DNA from: Rhyacichthys aspro
Taxonomy: Eukaryota > Chordata > Actinopteri > Gobiiformes > Rhyacichthyidae
DNA length: 64,000 nucleotides
Direction: 5' to 3'
Assembly (NCBI GenBank): GCA_036850595.1
Contig: CM072154.1
Span: 8,377,330-8,441,329 of the forward strand
Below, piece after piece: positions 40,495 to 54,400 of this stretch. Each line of letters starts with the position of its first letter. Positions within the stretch are counted from its first letter, which is position 1. The notes under the pieces are model-generated. The model saw only the letters and a list, made by a program, of their open reading frames with translations, was not told the DNA's origin and searched no databases. The position numbers and the translations under genes were made by a program.

Positions 40495-42487
40495 CTTGCT
40501 AGGCCTGTAGTCTACATTTGCACTGATTTTTGGAATAGAAACGGCTTGACTTTGACTTGGATTGCATTTACTGTATTCAAAACACAAACTCATGAGTGTT
40601 GTTCAAAATGTTCATTCCTACGTTCAGTATTAGCTCTCTTAATGTAAATGTTTGCTGTTTAGAGCTTACTGTACACAGCTCATCTCTGGTGGAGCTATAC
40701 ACGGCACTGAGAAAACACTGCAACTTCATATAAACTTTTTAGAATGGAATAAACGTGTAGAATAAATTGGGCCGTGTTACTGAAGTGTACCAGCCAGATG
40801 TTTCCACTGTGTTCTTTTAGTGTGTGATGTGTGCGCTTAAGTGTGTGATGCTCATATGGCTTCACACAACAGGGAGCATGCCAGGGAGCCACAGTGGACC
40901 TCAGCAAGTCACGAGTCCAGTGTTGTAATGGAAACATTTTTCCTTGCTTTCAGTTTTCTTCTCTTTGTATGGAGTCATTAGTGGCTGAAGTAGTCATGGG
41001 GACAGTTGAGACCACAATCACCCAAAACACTGCATAAAAGGGAAAGCGGGCAAACAAGTCAACAGATAGGGTTAAATAAGGCCTCCCACCACAACAGAAT
41101 TCTTACGAGACTTTGAACTGGACGTTGTTTCAGAAAACTATATTCCAACACTTTTCCGGGAACCTTTTTTGCCCCATTATGGCTGTTATTGTAACTGTCT
41201 GGACACAAAATGAGACATAAGCTGCGGTTGTTGAGTGTTTGTTATTAAAAAACACTTTACATCATCTCTCTCTCTCTCACTTTTTTTTTTTTATTTTTTT
41301 TACATTAACCAGTAAAGTAGTACCAAAAGCTAGAATGGGATAAAAATACAAATCCATTTGCAGAATTGTTTTTCTATTTTTTGGGGGGAATACATAGGAA
41401 AAATACAACTGGGAAAGCAATTACACTGACATGGCAACAGTCTGCTTACAGAGCAACAACACAGCCGACACATAGAGAGAATTATGTTTTCATGTCAGAG
41501 AACAGTCAAAGGCATGGTGGCATTTTAACATTTCACACAGTCTCACTTTGTCATTACACAGTGGTCAAAATGAATGATGGGATAAAATAAATACATCAGT
41601 TTCCATAAATAAGGTACTGATATAAACACAAGAGCTTTTATGCAAAGCTGCTTTGGCACATTTCTGTACATAGAGTACAATGATTTAAAAAAGTGAGCTA
41701 CTTTTAGTTTCATAGCACATCAATGGTGCTCTGTCCGTCCTTCAAAGCTCCATGATCATTCCTCTACCTTCTTGGGGCTTTAAGTGCTTTATTTGATTGT
41801 TTATAAAGTGCAGCGGAAGCAGAAAGGCTCCCAAAGCAAATCAAACTGTATCATAAGATTATGTCATTTGTCTTATGTCATTTGTACTTTCATGTAGCTA
41901 AAAAGAGGGCTGAAATGTGGTTTCAATTGTTGCCTCAGCACACTCTTAAAAATGTGTGTCTTAGAATGTGAGAGGCAACAACAGTAAATGCCCGTTCTTT
42001 CACATCCTAAATGCTTTATGGCATAGACAGAGTTAAGGACAGATAATTAAATAATCAAGTAAAAAGATATAAGTGTGAAACATTGCTGTCTCACTTACAT
42101 TCTTAAATCTGGACTTCTCATTAACAGAAAAAAGTACTGACTAAAAGGTGTCATGGAGCTAAATCTTACTGAACTCATGGCCTTCCAGTGAGACCGGAAT
42201 TGAAAATCATTTAATGTCTGTGACAGATCAAACACTACACCCGTTCAGATAGACACACACACGTGCATTTGGCAGAACTCTCCTCCCTTGAAAGCAGCAG
42301 GCTCCAAGGTTCCTCCGTGTTGTGCATTTTCATATGGTTCATGTGCTTGAAGGCGTTGCGGATGTGTTTGGTGTCATTATGGCTGAGCTAAAAGAAGGCT
42401 GTTGGTGATAACAACCCGCCACATCCAAACCAGTGCACACAGGGTTCCTAGGTAGCATCTGCACGAAGCCACCTGACTCAGTAGTTT
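40495..42487. other. Inter-copy spacer and 3' UTR of distal slco4a1
   Basis: About 2 kb between the MITE and the stop codon of the distal slco4a1 copy. The right part should be its 3' UTR, ending near the AATAAA at 41793-41788. A pyrimidine-rich stretch (tctctctctc followed by a T-run) lies at about 41267-41300. No other gene is recognised. Confidence 0.45.
41788..41793 (-). terminator. slco4a1: Candidate polyadenylation signal, distal slco4a1
   Basis: AATAAA on the minus strand about 700 bases past the stop codon at 42488. It predicts a 3' UTR of roughly 0.7 kb. Use of the site is inferred. Confidence 0.4.
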
Positions 42488-45400
42488 CTAAGAGTCTCTG
42501 GCATGCTCGTTCACAATCACGCCATCTTCAGCAAGTGCCTTGATGGGCAGGTCGCTCATGTCCCCTGTCCCCTGATCAGTGCTCTCACAGCTACTTTGAG
42601 GTGACTCTGGTGGGGCCTTGTACAAGATGCTGGCTAAAATGAAAAAGGTTGACCCCAAAACCTGTTAGAAAGAGAATAACACAGGTTAATTGTTTGCAGC
42701 GTACAGCAGATATACAGTAGGAGCTGTTTAAACAATACTAAACACAATAGCAAAACAAAAACTGGCCGGTAGCATAATCTAAACTACGATGCTAAATGGA
42801 TATGCTCAGCTCTGGAGAACACTGTAGTATGTCCACCAGACCAGTAGAGGCGCTGTGAACCCTGCCACAGCTATCAAGAAGTAAGGGCAGCATTACCCTC
42901 CTTATATATCTAATACTAATAATATTATCAATTAGTTTTAAAGCACAAAACACATAATTTTGCCATAGTCCTACTTCCTGTGTGCAGCCAGCAGCTTTAA
43001 ATGACTGGGGTGCAGCAGTTGCATCATTGTTTTCAATGAGGATGCCATTTTCACAGTTTACATGGCAACAGGGCAGGTGTGAAAAAAAACAAAAGTTTGT
43101 GTTTTCGTCACCGTCCTTGTGTAAACGACCGGCCTTGTCGTGTCCGACCTCATAATCCCTTCATGTATTTTAACATTTGGGCCATGGCAAAAGTGAACTG
43201 CTTAAAGAAAAATTTAAATTTGACTGTACGGAATATAGTGACTCTTATATTACCTTAAAAATGACGCCAGCGACTAGTGTGTGTCGGCTCATGGCTGAGT
43301 TTTTGTAGAGGTAACAGGAGCCCTGCTCCCAGCACTTCTCTTGCCACAGTAGACAGGACTTGTCTACCAGAGAACCAAATACTATTGGGCCTGGAATAGC
43401 ACCTTTAAAGCACATGATATAAAGAGATAAGACATGATGGTACACTACCAAATTAGTTAATAATTAATAAAGAGGACCTACCCAATGTGCGCACAAATAT
43501 CCACTGGATCCCCAGAGCAAAGGATTTCTGGTTTTCTGGCACACATCTGTAACATAGTGGTTTCACATTAAGCTGTTCTCTTACTTAAATAATCAGTGTT
43601 CAACTTTTTTTTGTCTTAACTGAAGAAAAATGTTTAATCGTCTAATAGCACATTATTATAATAATACGATCTGTGAAACAAGACCTTGATTTTATTTTGA
43701 GAATGTCCAGCAGTAAGAACAGCAAGCTTTGGCCAATCACATGTTTAAATACAAAGGGGACTGCTCCTATTTAAAGAAGGGATGGCCCTCATTGGCTGTT
43801 AGAAGTGGCTATTTGTGAGGCAGCTGTGAGCGTGAAGGAAGGGGTTTTCGACTACTGTGAGTTTACACCCACAGAGATGTGTGACGTATGTGTTACTTAT
43901 TATCATGTTTGGTGACTTGTCCCAATCCTGAATGAAAAGAGGTTAGCACTGACTCACCTGAGTGTGGCAGTGAGTGCTGGGATGCTAGAGAGGAAGGTGA
44001 AAGTGATGGTGAAAAAGAAGATTGCAATGAAGACTGGCATATAGGGGCAGGAGCTGGCACACTTCCCTGCCTTAGCTGAACCTCCCTGACCCCAGGACAC
44101 GTTACCCACCACACAGCTGCAACCAGTGTACACCTGCAAATACACACACAATTTAATGTTTAGAGATATTATTTGATATCCAGAAAAAAGTGAAGAGGAA
44201 TATGTTGTACTTTGTTTTCTGTAGAGCCCTGTGTGTGATTGATGGAGCTGCAGCCGGCGTGGCAGGGCGAGTAGTACATTATACCGTCTGCTCCACATAC
44301 TGGGTTGAACAGCTCTTTGACACAACTGCAGTTGGCATTGCAGTCTGCTGTAAGCTTCTCATCTAGAGATGAACTATGGTCATGAGGAGGATGGACAACA
44401 GAGAGAATAGACTTGTTTACCCAGAGTTGTTTTGCTCAGCACATTACTGCATGACTTGGAATGGCATGTAAAGTCCTAATAATTTTCTTACTGTGCACCT
44501 CAAGCTGGCTTATAACTGGTGTAAATTTACACCAGCATTTGCACCATTTACTGAACTAGAGTGGAATTAGGTGTTTTCTCGCATATGCACATTTTATGAA
44601 TGAGAGCCACTGTGTGCAGGCATATTGGGTATAACTAATGATTAACTGGGGGCCCACCTGTTACCCAGTTGCAGTTTGCTGGGTTGATCATATAAGGTCC
44701 AAAATTCATCCAAACTGTGTTTTTCCATCTGACGGCTTTGGTATGGTGCAGTTATACCGGCCATTGGCGCATCAGGACAGTGGACCAGGAAGATGAATAT
44801 GGTAAGCGCAGTAAACAGTGCACAAGCTATGCAGAAACGAATGATGCCTCGACAACGCAGATTTAATCTCTTTACAATGTAGCCGCCCAAGAAGGTCCCG
44901 CCCCCTCCGGCTGGTACAACCATGCAACCTTATGGGACAGAAGATCGTGAAAGTCAGTAGTCAGTTTTACCAATACAAAATACATATACCAAGATTACAG
45001 TGTCTCAAGGGACTGATTTTAAGACCTTTGCTTAAGATGATTTAATTTGCTTTGAGATGGTTTAATTTGTTTGTCATAAAATAATAATAGAAATTAAATC
45101 CGCAAGTGGCAATGCCCTCGCTGTCGCAACCCGGTGCTGGTGCCAATTTTTAAGAGCTCTGCCAACCACTTCAAAGTGAGCCCATTGATAAAGGATCACA
45201 AAATTGTAGGAAAATAAATGTGACCTTAATGCAAGGGTCGCGCCATTGTGCCAGGGTTACAAAGTCTTTTTCCAGAGGGCGCTGTTGCACCATTTATCCA
45301 ACTCTTTATTTGTGACATTTCGCTAATGATCCCCACAGACTTTTGCGTTCATCACTGAATTTGTTTCATCATAAGGCCAGTATTTCATATTTTAGAGCAT

Positions 45401-48275
45401 TGCCATGGGAACACGGTTGTAATTAACGGTCCAATAGAGTTTCTTGCTCAGGGACACATGAGGAGTGTATTTGCCAATTTTTTTTTTGGTCCAAAGACCT
45501 TAAGTGATCATTTTTGGGCCATTACCACGGCAACATGGTTGAAATATAACGAGTACAAAGTGATAGTGGGACATAAGTGTAACTAACCAAACACTGTAGC
45601 TGCCCATGAAGCACTAAGACTGAACTGCGACTCCAGGAACTTTGGGCCAAATGTGGATATAGCAGCAATAAGGTTGGCGTCAGTAGCTCCCGCCAGGCAC
45701 AGGAGCAGGAAGGTGGGGTTTCTTAGGAGGAGGAGAACAGATCTGGAAAGAGAGAAAAAGTTATATATCTAAAAACATTCAAACTTAATTAGTGTTGGCT
45801 GCATTTGTGCTGCCTCTTTTTAATTAAACCAGTCAGATGTGCGTCTCTTAAAGGCCTTGAGACATTACTAATACACTGCAAATAAACACTGCACCAGTTC
45901 CATGGGCATAATCATGTTACATAATATGGCATGATTATAATCTCACTCCTTGTGTAATCCCTGGTTTGGAGATGATGGCACACTGCCCTTACTGAGTTCA
46001 AAGGAGTGCAGTAGTTCTAGTAAACTCATTCATCTGACTGTGTCAGTTTTAATGTTTATAAAAATTCATTTATTAAATCTGATGAATGACTGGGTTAATG
46101 TAATGCATTGGCGTATCATTGAAACAGTACAGTAGAAGTTGTGGTGGTACCTTGGCATGTCTTTGAGTGATTTGCCAAATTCTGGATCTGATGCTGTGCT
46201 GTGGCTGCCATCTTTAAGCTGGTGAGTCTCAGACACACGCTTTGCTGCAGACTCCTGAGAGCCTGCATCAAAAGGCACACAGGCATTGACTGATGGAGTT
46301 GGAGTTTTAGGCATTTTGCATGGCTTGAGTCATAGTGAGTGTGTAGATACCTGGTAGTTCTCTTGGATAGCCCAGGATGGGAAAGGCTACAAGTAAAGAT
46401 ACAGCTCCTCCAACAAGAAAACCGATCCACCAGGCCCCCACCCACAGAGGATTCTCTGGGGTTATCTCTGTACTGTCCCCACACAAATCAAACACTCTAC
46501 ATCATTATGCAACTCTAGACTTGACTACAGGCATAAGTGATTATTTTACACCACACATTTTTCATCCACCATTCAAACTAGACTTACATTGTGTACATCT
46601 CTGTGAAAATTTTGAGAAAGAACCCTCCCAGCAGGTACCCTGCTGCTGGTCCCAGGATGCCTGCTGTGTAGAAGATCCCTACAGAGAGAGAAGGCACAAC
46701 CAATAGGTGTGTCAAAAACTTCCTGTTTCCTACCCCTACTCTTCCTGTCTACAAAGTTAAAAGGGGGCCATTGTTTCATACTGAAGATGTTGATAAGGTC
46801 ACTGTTACAAGAAAAAAGAACTTCAATGGAAACTGTAAATGTTATAGCATTTCACTGAGTACTTTATAGCTGATGTAATTTATTTTTTCTATCAAAATCA
46901 AGATGTTGTAATGTTGAATAATAAAGGAGGTCAGAAAAGTAAAAATAATCTTTGTTGTCCCTCTGAGAGGTGATTACTAAAGAATCGTTCAATGGGATCT
47001 ATGCTCTGAGCAAATGGTTTTCATGCCCATTGGTTAGACAACTTTGCACAATTTCTTTGTCCAAGCAAGCAAATCTTTGGCTAGGAGGCTAAGGGCAGAT
47101 TCATGACGCTCGCCTCTGTAGTATGTCGCTCCCTGGCACGAGTGCTCATAGGAAATGAATGGTCACCTGGTGCTTTAGTCATTTGTTTAACTTTTGGTGA
47201 ATCTACCCTAAGACTAGCAGCCAATTACACTGCAACATTTTTGTTTTTCAAATATCATCTAAATAAATCATTTATGAAAAACACATAAAATCATCAATTA
47301 GATATTTTTAATTGATCAAATAATGGTGGTAATGGTGTGTTTTATAAATTTTATATCATAGCTGCAGATACATGATGAAGAAAACTGGGAACAACTCACC
47401 GATATAAACTGGTGCACTGCTGGGCGGGACATTTTCATCCAGATATGTGACTCCTAATGTGTAAAGAGGGGTCGCACCAATGCCATGTAAAAACTGGCCC
47501 AGCATGAAGACAAAACGATAGCTAGAAAGTCCTCCGCCATCTTTGTTTTGACAGAGGCTAGTGTGGTTAGTGGAGCATGTGTCTGTATTGTCCTGCACCT
47601 TGACCTGGTAGGGTGGTGTGGTAAAGTGAGGCACAGCAAAGACCAGAGAGCCCAAACCCATAATTAAAACACCCCACCCCAGCCACCGAGGCTTGTGTCC
47701 ATTGCCTCCAAAGTAGCTGACAAACGTCAGGCAAACACAGGCAGCGATGTCGTAGGAGCTGACGATGAGGCCGGTTTGGGAGCTGCTCAGGTCGAAGCGC
47801 CTTTCGATGGATGTGACTACTGTGTTGATGAAGCCATTAATGATCATCCCCTGGAGGAAGGCGGCCACAGAAAGAAAGAAGAGCACCCACTCAGGAGTGT
47901 TAAAAACCTGGAGTGCTCTAGGCCTCAGAGCCCCCCAGCCACACAGCTGCTCTGAGTTCAGCTCCATGGGAGTGTGTCCACATCGGGTTGATCCAGGCTC
48001 ATAAAGCTGTCCCTGGAATGATGTAGCTCCAGTGAAAATGCTCGACTGAAGAGAGCCATCAGCTCCAAGGCTCTGAGGGCTTCTGGGACCAGAACCTAAG
48101 GGACTGGCTGTCTGAGAGTCCACAGGGCTGTGACTGTCCACAGAAGGATCTCCGTCTGGTGGGTAGTCCTGCATATCCAAAAGCTCCTGTTTGGAGCTAA
48201 AGGAGGAATCTGCATTACGCAAGACTGGCATGTGGCCCGTGAAGGGCGCTGGGGGGCAACAGGGATTGTCTAACA
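42488..48275 (-). CDS. slco4a1: Organic anion transporter Slco4a1, distal tandem copy
   Basis: A second complete OATP-family transporter with the same 11-exon structure and intron phases as its neighbour. Exons: 48275-47400 (ATG at 48231), 46678-46588, 46472-46351, 46262-46151, 45742-45588, 44928-44658, 44373-44211, 44133-43958, 43546-43482, 43402-43254, 42661-42488. They join into 769 residues with no break. It keeps features found in the human protein that the proximal copy has lost: INTV after TM1, the LC cysteine in the loop between TM3 and TM4, the VVPAGGGGTFLGG stretch and the cysteine of the last large extracellular loop (QEKCWEQGSC). It is therefore the more conservative copy and the better candidate for ancestral function. 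WVGAWW and the Kazal-like cysteines are intact. Exon 1 has an open frame upstream of the chosen ATG back to the acceptor, but no earlier in-frame ATG. Tandem orientation suggests separate promoters. Confidence 0.93.
45095..45570 (+). mobile_element. Degenerate relic of the 13.4-kb interspersed element
   Basis: The segment shares 'gccctcgctgtcgc' and 'cggtgctggtgcc' with the 5' part of the element at 13357-14680, as well as later phrases such as 'gccatgg' and 'gggcgct'-like motifs. It sits in intron 5 of the distal slco4a1 copy and has no equivalent in intron 5 of the proximal copy, so it arrived after the duplication or was lost there. Confidence 0.5.
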
Positions 48276-51200
48276 CTGATGGAATGTGTAGAGTTAGGTA
48301 ATTTAGTTATGTTTTAAATAATGATCTCATAGATGAGGTCAAGTACTTGTACTTGTAGCTGCTCTTGTATGTCGGAATGATATCTTCTGTTTGGATGAGC
48401 GCAAGGTGTTGAGGCCTTTCAGCTGCTCCACTTTTGTGCAGGTTTGCAGAAGAGCTTCTTGCTGATGTCAAACAATGAAAACCTAAGAAAAAAAGAAAAA
48501 GCAATAAATCAAGGATATTCGACAGAAATGAATACATATAAATACTGTACCAGTGTTTTTATTGTACACAGAGGGGAAGCATCAGTAGCAAAGATGACAA
48601 CTTATATTTTTACTAAATGTGCAGCATGTTGGCACAGACAGTGGGCAGTGTCCCAGCCCAAATACTCCACTGAGGCATGGACTCTCACTGATGAGCACCA
48701 ATGGACATTTTGAGAAGAACTGGGAGACTGCTGGACATGGTGAAAGTATGTTCGTGAAATAGTCCTCCTGACTCTCTGACCCAGACTGGTGCTAAAGCCC
48801 CCAATGGGCAACGAAAAACAAGCGGAGAGGAGCCTTTCTACACTTTGATTCCAATTAGCCACACTAACCGCTAGATCCCTGTCATGAGGCAGTTTAAGAG
48901 CCAGAATCACCAAACTTCTCCTAGAATTAGGACTAGCATCTAGCATCAACTCTGGCCATGTCTAGACATCCTCTCTGTGGACAACTGTGACATGAACAAG
49001 CATCTTGTAAAAATGCAGGATGGTAACTTCCAGTGGAGCATTATGCATTGGGAAACAAATCCATTGGGAAGAAATAACCATTTTCATCAGATTACAATAA
49101 CATCAAGGTGGGAGAAGCCAGAGTTGAGACGGTGCACTGTGGGGTAATAATGATGTTTGTTTTCTTTTCCTGTCTGTATGTGAAACAATGGAAGTTCCAA
49201 ATCCATATGTCCACACCTATATTATTCTTGTAAGATCTTTTATTTAATAACACATACATCCAGGCTGTAGCGGAGAACTTAATGGTGGACAAAATCAGGA
49301 AAAAAACAATCCCAACCACAATCAACTATTGCAAATGGGAAGCTTTTAACAGAAAATGTTTGTACTGTCAGCTTTAAGACTACAAAACCTTCTCTTAATA
49401 TTCTACATAGTAATAAACATAATTGAAAACTGTGATTGCCTACTTCAGCCATTGTCTTGAAGTCATTTTACATCACTGACACCTCATATTCGCTTTCAAA
49501 TGCAAGGAACAGACATACCTGAAGCAGTGAAATGTAGTTGTCATAGTGAGCTCTAGTGTAATAGTCTCTGAGGCTCTGTGCATGGAAAATAAAGCCCCTG
49601 CAGACCCAAATGGCATGGGACAAAGTAATCATTGTCCTAGTAATTGTCTTCTGCTTGGTTGAAGTGCAGTAAACATTAGCAGACAACACTCAGCAGCACT
49701 AACCAGTCTGACGGATGCTACCGAACACAAAACGAGGAAGAAGAACCATAACTGCCATGACACGCTAACACTGAAAGGCTATATCTTTTTAGGAAGGTAT
49801 AAAAGCCTAGAATGCATATTAAACACTCTAAGGAACTGTCAACTAAATAAAATGGAGAAAAAAAAAAAGTTTGATTACCTGGATCAGAAAAAGTGAGCTG
49901 GAAAAACACAATGACACACACATCCGCATGTAAAGTACAAGAGAAGTTGTCCCAGCATGTCCTCATACATAACTAAACTGTTCATGCCTCACAATAGCAA
50001 TTGTGTCTCCTGTGTCAAGAAACCAGATCATATTTCCCTCTTTGCTCTGCGGTATATACAAATAAACAAAAAAAAAAAGTGCGTACATAATCTTTTGAAG
50101 TATACACAGCTTTTGAAGTAAGAATTGAAGCTCTTCCATGTGCCCTAAAAGATCCAAAATAAACGGAGCATTCTGATTAGTTATTTTTTCGAATATTTTT
50201 AGACAACGGACAAAATGCTCCAAAGAATGATGCCTGCAGCAGTTATGAGGAAATGTTTGTGTGTCTCCTGTGACACATAATCTGATCATATTTCACTAAC
50301 TAGAACTAGATGATTTAAAAAAAAAAAAAAAAAAGGTGAAAGTGGAACAATGTTTTGCTTGTGCACTATATAATTATAACTATAAATTAATTTTCTGAGT
50401 TTATCTCCCAATTATTTTATATTTCTAAAACATTTTATATGCACATGCCTTACTGGCTTACTTGTGCCACATTATACTGGCCACAACAATTCGATCCACA
50501 ATTTTAAATAGATTATAAAGGATGGTAAAAGGAAAATGGACATAGTTTTTGATTTTTAAAAAATATTGCAGAGGCTGGAACCAAAATGCAAAGTTGTTCA
50601 ATATTTTAATTTTCTCATGTATGCTATTATCTCTAGCGCTAACATTTGTTTACAGTGTAAACTCTAAAGGGCATCCTCTCTGAAAGTCCTTTGTATTTCC
50701 CATGATCTGAGCTAACACATTTGACTTTACACGGCAGGCACCACCCATGTCCTAACCTTTGACAGAAGGACACTAAACATCACACTTTAAATCATCACTG
50801 CTCCTATATCCTACACTGACACACCACCCGTCCATGTGAGCTTACTACTGATGATGATGATGATGATGAAACCAACTGGAAAAAACAGCCTAGAGTGCAG
50901 CCATTCAATTATATTGTGATATACTAACTAATCTAATGAGCTACATGCCAAACTGGAAACATACTTTTATGAAATGTGCGATTGCAAGTTGATATAAAAA
51001 CAATACTCTAACAGTTTTATTTTTTACCTCCTGTGACTCCATAAACCAAGTGTATCCAAGCTTAAAGGTATAAAACTGTCGAATCAGACTGAGTTTAGCA
51101 ACAACAGTATAAATAGTATGATAGATGTCATGGAGATCTAAAGTTATGGTGTAACTCAATAGGCACAATAACAGTGTGTGTGGGTCCTTCATCCTGCTCT

Positions 51201-52714
51201 GGCCCCATCTGTTTCTGTGAAGTGGGTCAGACAATCTTCACAAGTGAATGAATTAGTTCTGCAATATGCTTATCAACACTACTATGTTAGTAGTCATGAA
51301 AAATTGTACATTGCAGTAAGTTTTCACTAAATATCACACACACTTAAAACTAGTTGTAGCCTCTCCTTTTGTATTTTTTATTCATAATTAATTGCTTATG
51401 CTCTAAAGTTGTGCTTGTAGTAGCTTTGATTGGATTCTTGTCTTTTGTTACCACGCATGCATTCCCTAGAGCTCCTATGGTTACAATCTCACACATTTTT
51501 GCCTATTTTTGTGAAAGCCAAATAATAGTAGCATTCTGATAATATTTGACCACATATTTGAATAACACATTCATATTTATGCAAGTCTATCACTTACTCT
51601 CGCATTTACTTCTAACATTAACACGTTCTGGTCCCCTGGATTCTTCTGAGAGCGGAAAACACTAGAAATAGTTTACTGATTTGTTAGGAAAATAGATTGC
51701 TTTACCTTTTGATTAGGTATTAATTCAAGTACTCGCATTTTTGTAGATGTATAAAAAGTAAAAGTGGACTGAGCAGTATTTACATTACATTAGTAAATGT
51801 ACTGAAATGCAACAAGACAACAGAACTTTTTTCCATGTTGAATAAGCTTGACTGTTGGATAAAACCAATGAATGAATTTTAAATCTTGTAGGACGATGTG
51901 GGTTTGATTTATCAGGTCCACAAAGTAACTCAGGCACTCATGCACATAGTTTGCTTCAAAGAACAAGATGAAGCAGTCTAAACCAGACCTAACTCCACAT
52001 CTCTAAGAAGTCTATTTGTTTTCAAGGCCATTGCAATGACAAAGGGATACTACCAACCGTCTATGGCCTATGAGCAAGTGTTGAGTATAAACAGCTGTGA
52101 TGACAATACTATTTATCAGCGACACTTTAAATAATTTTGCTTGTATGACAAATGAATGATTTATCGTTTTTATATGTATGTATATGTATGTATATGTCAA
52201 CTAATCCACTAAATCTCTAACTTGTCTCTGTTGATGTCAGTCTTGGTCTGACTATGACTCAGAGGAACAGCACCTGTCATCTTTATTCAGTTTTAGAAAA
52301 AAAAAAAAAAATTATCTTACATTAATCTGGTGAATAGATGATGAATAGATGACTACCTTTTTGAGTCATCACAGGTTTACACTGAACACTTGCTCATTAG
52401 TTTTTCTCTGATAAAATCCACAGAGACTCAAACTGAACTGTAAATCTTGTATAGGTCATGACAAGAGTTGACACTGTCTGAGTCTCAAGTAAAATTAAAC
52501 AAAAAATCTGTAAAATAATGGTCTTTTTCTGCAGAAGCATTGTCACTTTATTGAAGGTTTGATGTTAATAATACAAGAAAATAACTATAAAATAACAGTT
52601 TTTCCTGGAGAACCTTTACTGCAAATTTCTATAAATGTAATGTTTTTCCACATTATTTGAATTACCGTTTTTTACGTAATTTTTTTACAGTGTAGATAGC
52701 CACAGAGACTGACC
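48276..52714. other. Upstream of distal slco4a1, no coding gene recognised
   Basis: Coding exon 1 of the distal copy is preceded by an acceptor at 48277-48276, so a non-coding leader exon is expected further right. A minus-strand acceptor-like tract (ttttttcttag) ends at 48485, so a leader exon around 48484-48355 is possible. The rest is AT-rich with short random frames. A (GAT)n-like run lies near 50850-50868. Confidence 0.35.
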
Positions 52715-53071
52715 TAGGGCTGCAACTAATGATTATTTCTAAAATCGAATAAGCTGATGATTATTTTTTTTGATAAAAAAGCAGATAGTGAAGCACGTGT
52801 AAATGTGTGGGGACCTGGTGGACTAACAACGACAAGTGGTCAAAAACTGTTTTATTGTTACTGTTAAAAATTGATCAAAAAATCTGAACTGAACTCAACT
52901 GAACAGAAAGTCTCAATTTTTTCCAGAATCTGAACTATATATGTGTAGCTACAGTATGCCACAGGTCTAGCGGACAGAACCTTTTTTCTCAGCACATGGC
53001 ATGTTTCAGAGTCTATAAACACCCCAGATTATTTAAACAAATGATTAATTTGATTAGTTATTGCAGCCCTA
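52715..53071. mobile_element. hAT-like MITE, about 357 bp
   Basis: The ends are inverted repeats: 'tagggctgcaactaatgatt' on the left and 'attagttattgcagcccta' on the right. The flanks, gactgacc and tactgaacc, look like a worn 8-bp target duplication. 'CAGGGCTGCAACTAA'-type ends are characteristic of a widespread fish hAT MITE. No transposase frame is present. Confidence 0.65.
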
Positions 53072-53399
53072 TACTGAACCATGAACTAAATGTGGGCAGT
53101 GAAAAAAATGCATGTAACATTTAAAACACTGAGCTTCTTTAAAATACATTTAAAGGTGTGGTCCATGTAAGACAATATATGCTACAGAGAAATGGAGCAT
53201 ATTTTGGTTCAGTCGACCACCACGTGCCTCAGGTGCAGTGTTCTGGAGATGCACAAATGAGGACCAGAAAACAAAAAGGCACCATTACTCTCGTTTGCAT
53301 CTCCAAACTAGAACTGTACTGTCAGTTAACTGCTGTAGGGAAGTGACCTAAGCAGACCCCTTAGAAATACTACTAGACTATGCCTTAAGGTCAGGTGTG

Positions 53400-54400
53400 G
53401 AGGGTGGCCTGACCACTAAAGCGCTCATCACGTCTATATATTACTCATTACACGCTACAGGCGACACGTAGAGAGCGAGCTGAGGGCGACTGCGGTTTTC
53501 AGTGACGGGAAACTGATGCAACACGGTCCCCTTTTTGTCGATTTAGCACAGCATTCAGTGAAAAGCAGACGCTGGCTTGCATTTGTCCCCGTGTCTGCTT
53601 CGCCAGGCTTCCCTTTCACTAAAACGCAGGCGAAACCATTCAGAAGGTCCGTTCCGCTCTCCCAGAATGCAGCAGAGCGCGATGCTATTGTCTGAACATG
53701 GATGATGAACATGGGGAAAACATGAGAGCCGTGAATCTCACCAGAGTGCACATGGCACTCAGCTACACCTTTATGCAAATGACGAGCGCGCAGCGACGCA
53801 TCCAAAGAGCTGTTTCGCTTTATTTTATTCAAATTTCGCCTCCAAAAGCTTCTGTATTAGGCTTTTTACAGATCACAGAGCATGTCTTCAATCTGTTACG
53901 TGTTGTATTCAAGTCTCTGGGGAAAAACGTTCCGTGTTTTGTTTGCATGCTACGGATTAACGCAGCAGCTGCTAGCTTTGTGTTGCGCATTTTTATTTTT
54001 ATTTTTTACTATGCTTTGGGAAGCGTAAATCACTCTAAATGTCAAAGTAGTCGTTGAATTCCGGGTCATTATTCATCAGACTGCCAGGTAAGGAACAGGG
54101 TAAGGCATGTGCATCCTATCCACGCTGCTGATCGAGATGCTGACAGACACTTAATGGTTTAGCGCGAAATCGTGCATAAAAGCAGCGCACTTACCTTAAA
54201 TATTACGTCTTTATCTGTTCTGACATGTCTCTGTAACGCACACTCCTGTAATGTCCGCTGCAGAAAGGTTTTGTGGATCCCTGTTCCACACAGAGAGCGT
54301 TTGTAACCGGTGTCTGTGCTCTTGTATTGGAGGATGAATTATGACGCAGGAAATGCTCGTCCGGTCAATGTAGGTAATCCCACATTTTCACACACTGTAT
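53400..54400. promoter_or_regulatory. CpG-richer stretch with opposed splice donors, candidate promoter
   Basis: CpG content rises noticeably against the AT-rich flanks. On the minus strand TTTAAG|GTAAGTG places an exon end at 54195; this could be the leader exon of the distal slco4a1. On the plus strand GCCAG|GTAAGG places an exon end at 54087. Both are strong donors but neither has a proven partner. A 125-codon minus frame at 53832-53455 has no recognisable homology. Promoter status is inference. Confidence 0.3.

Noticed and set aside
53455..53832. 125-codon minus-strand frame in the CpG-richer stretch
   Set aside because: No recognisable domain and no supporting splice pattern; longer chance frames are expected in GC-richer DNA.
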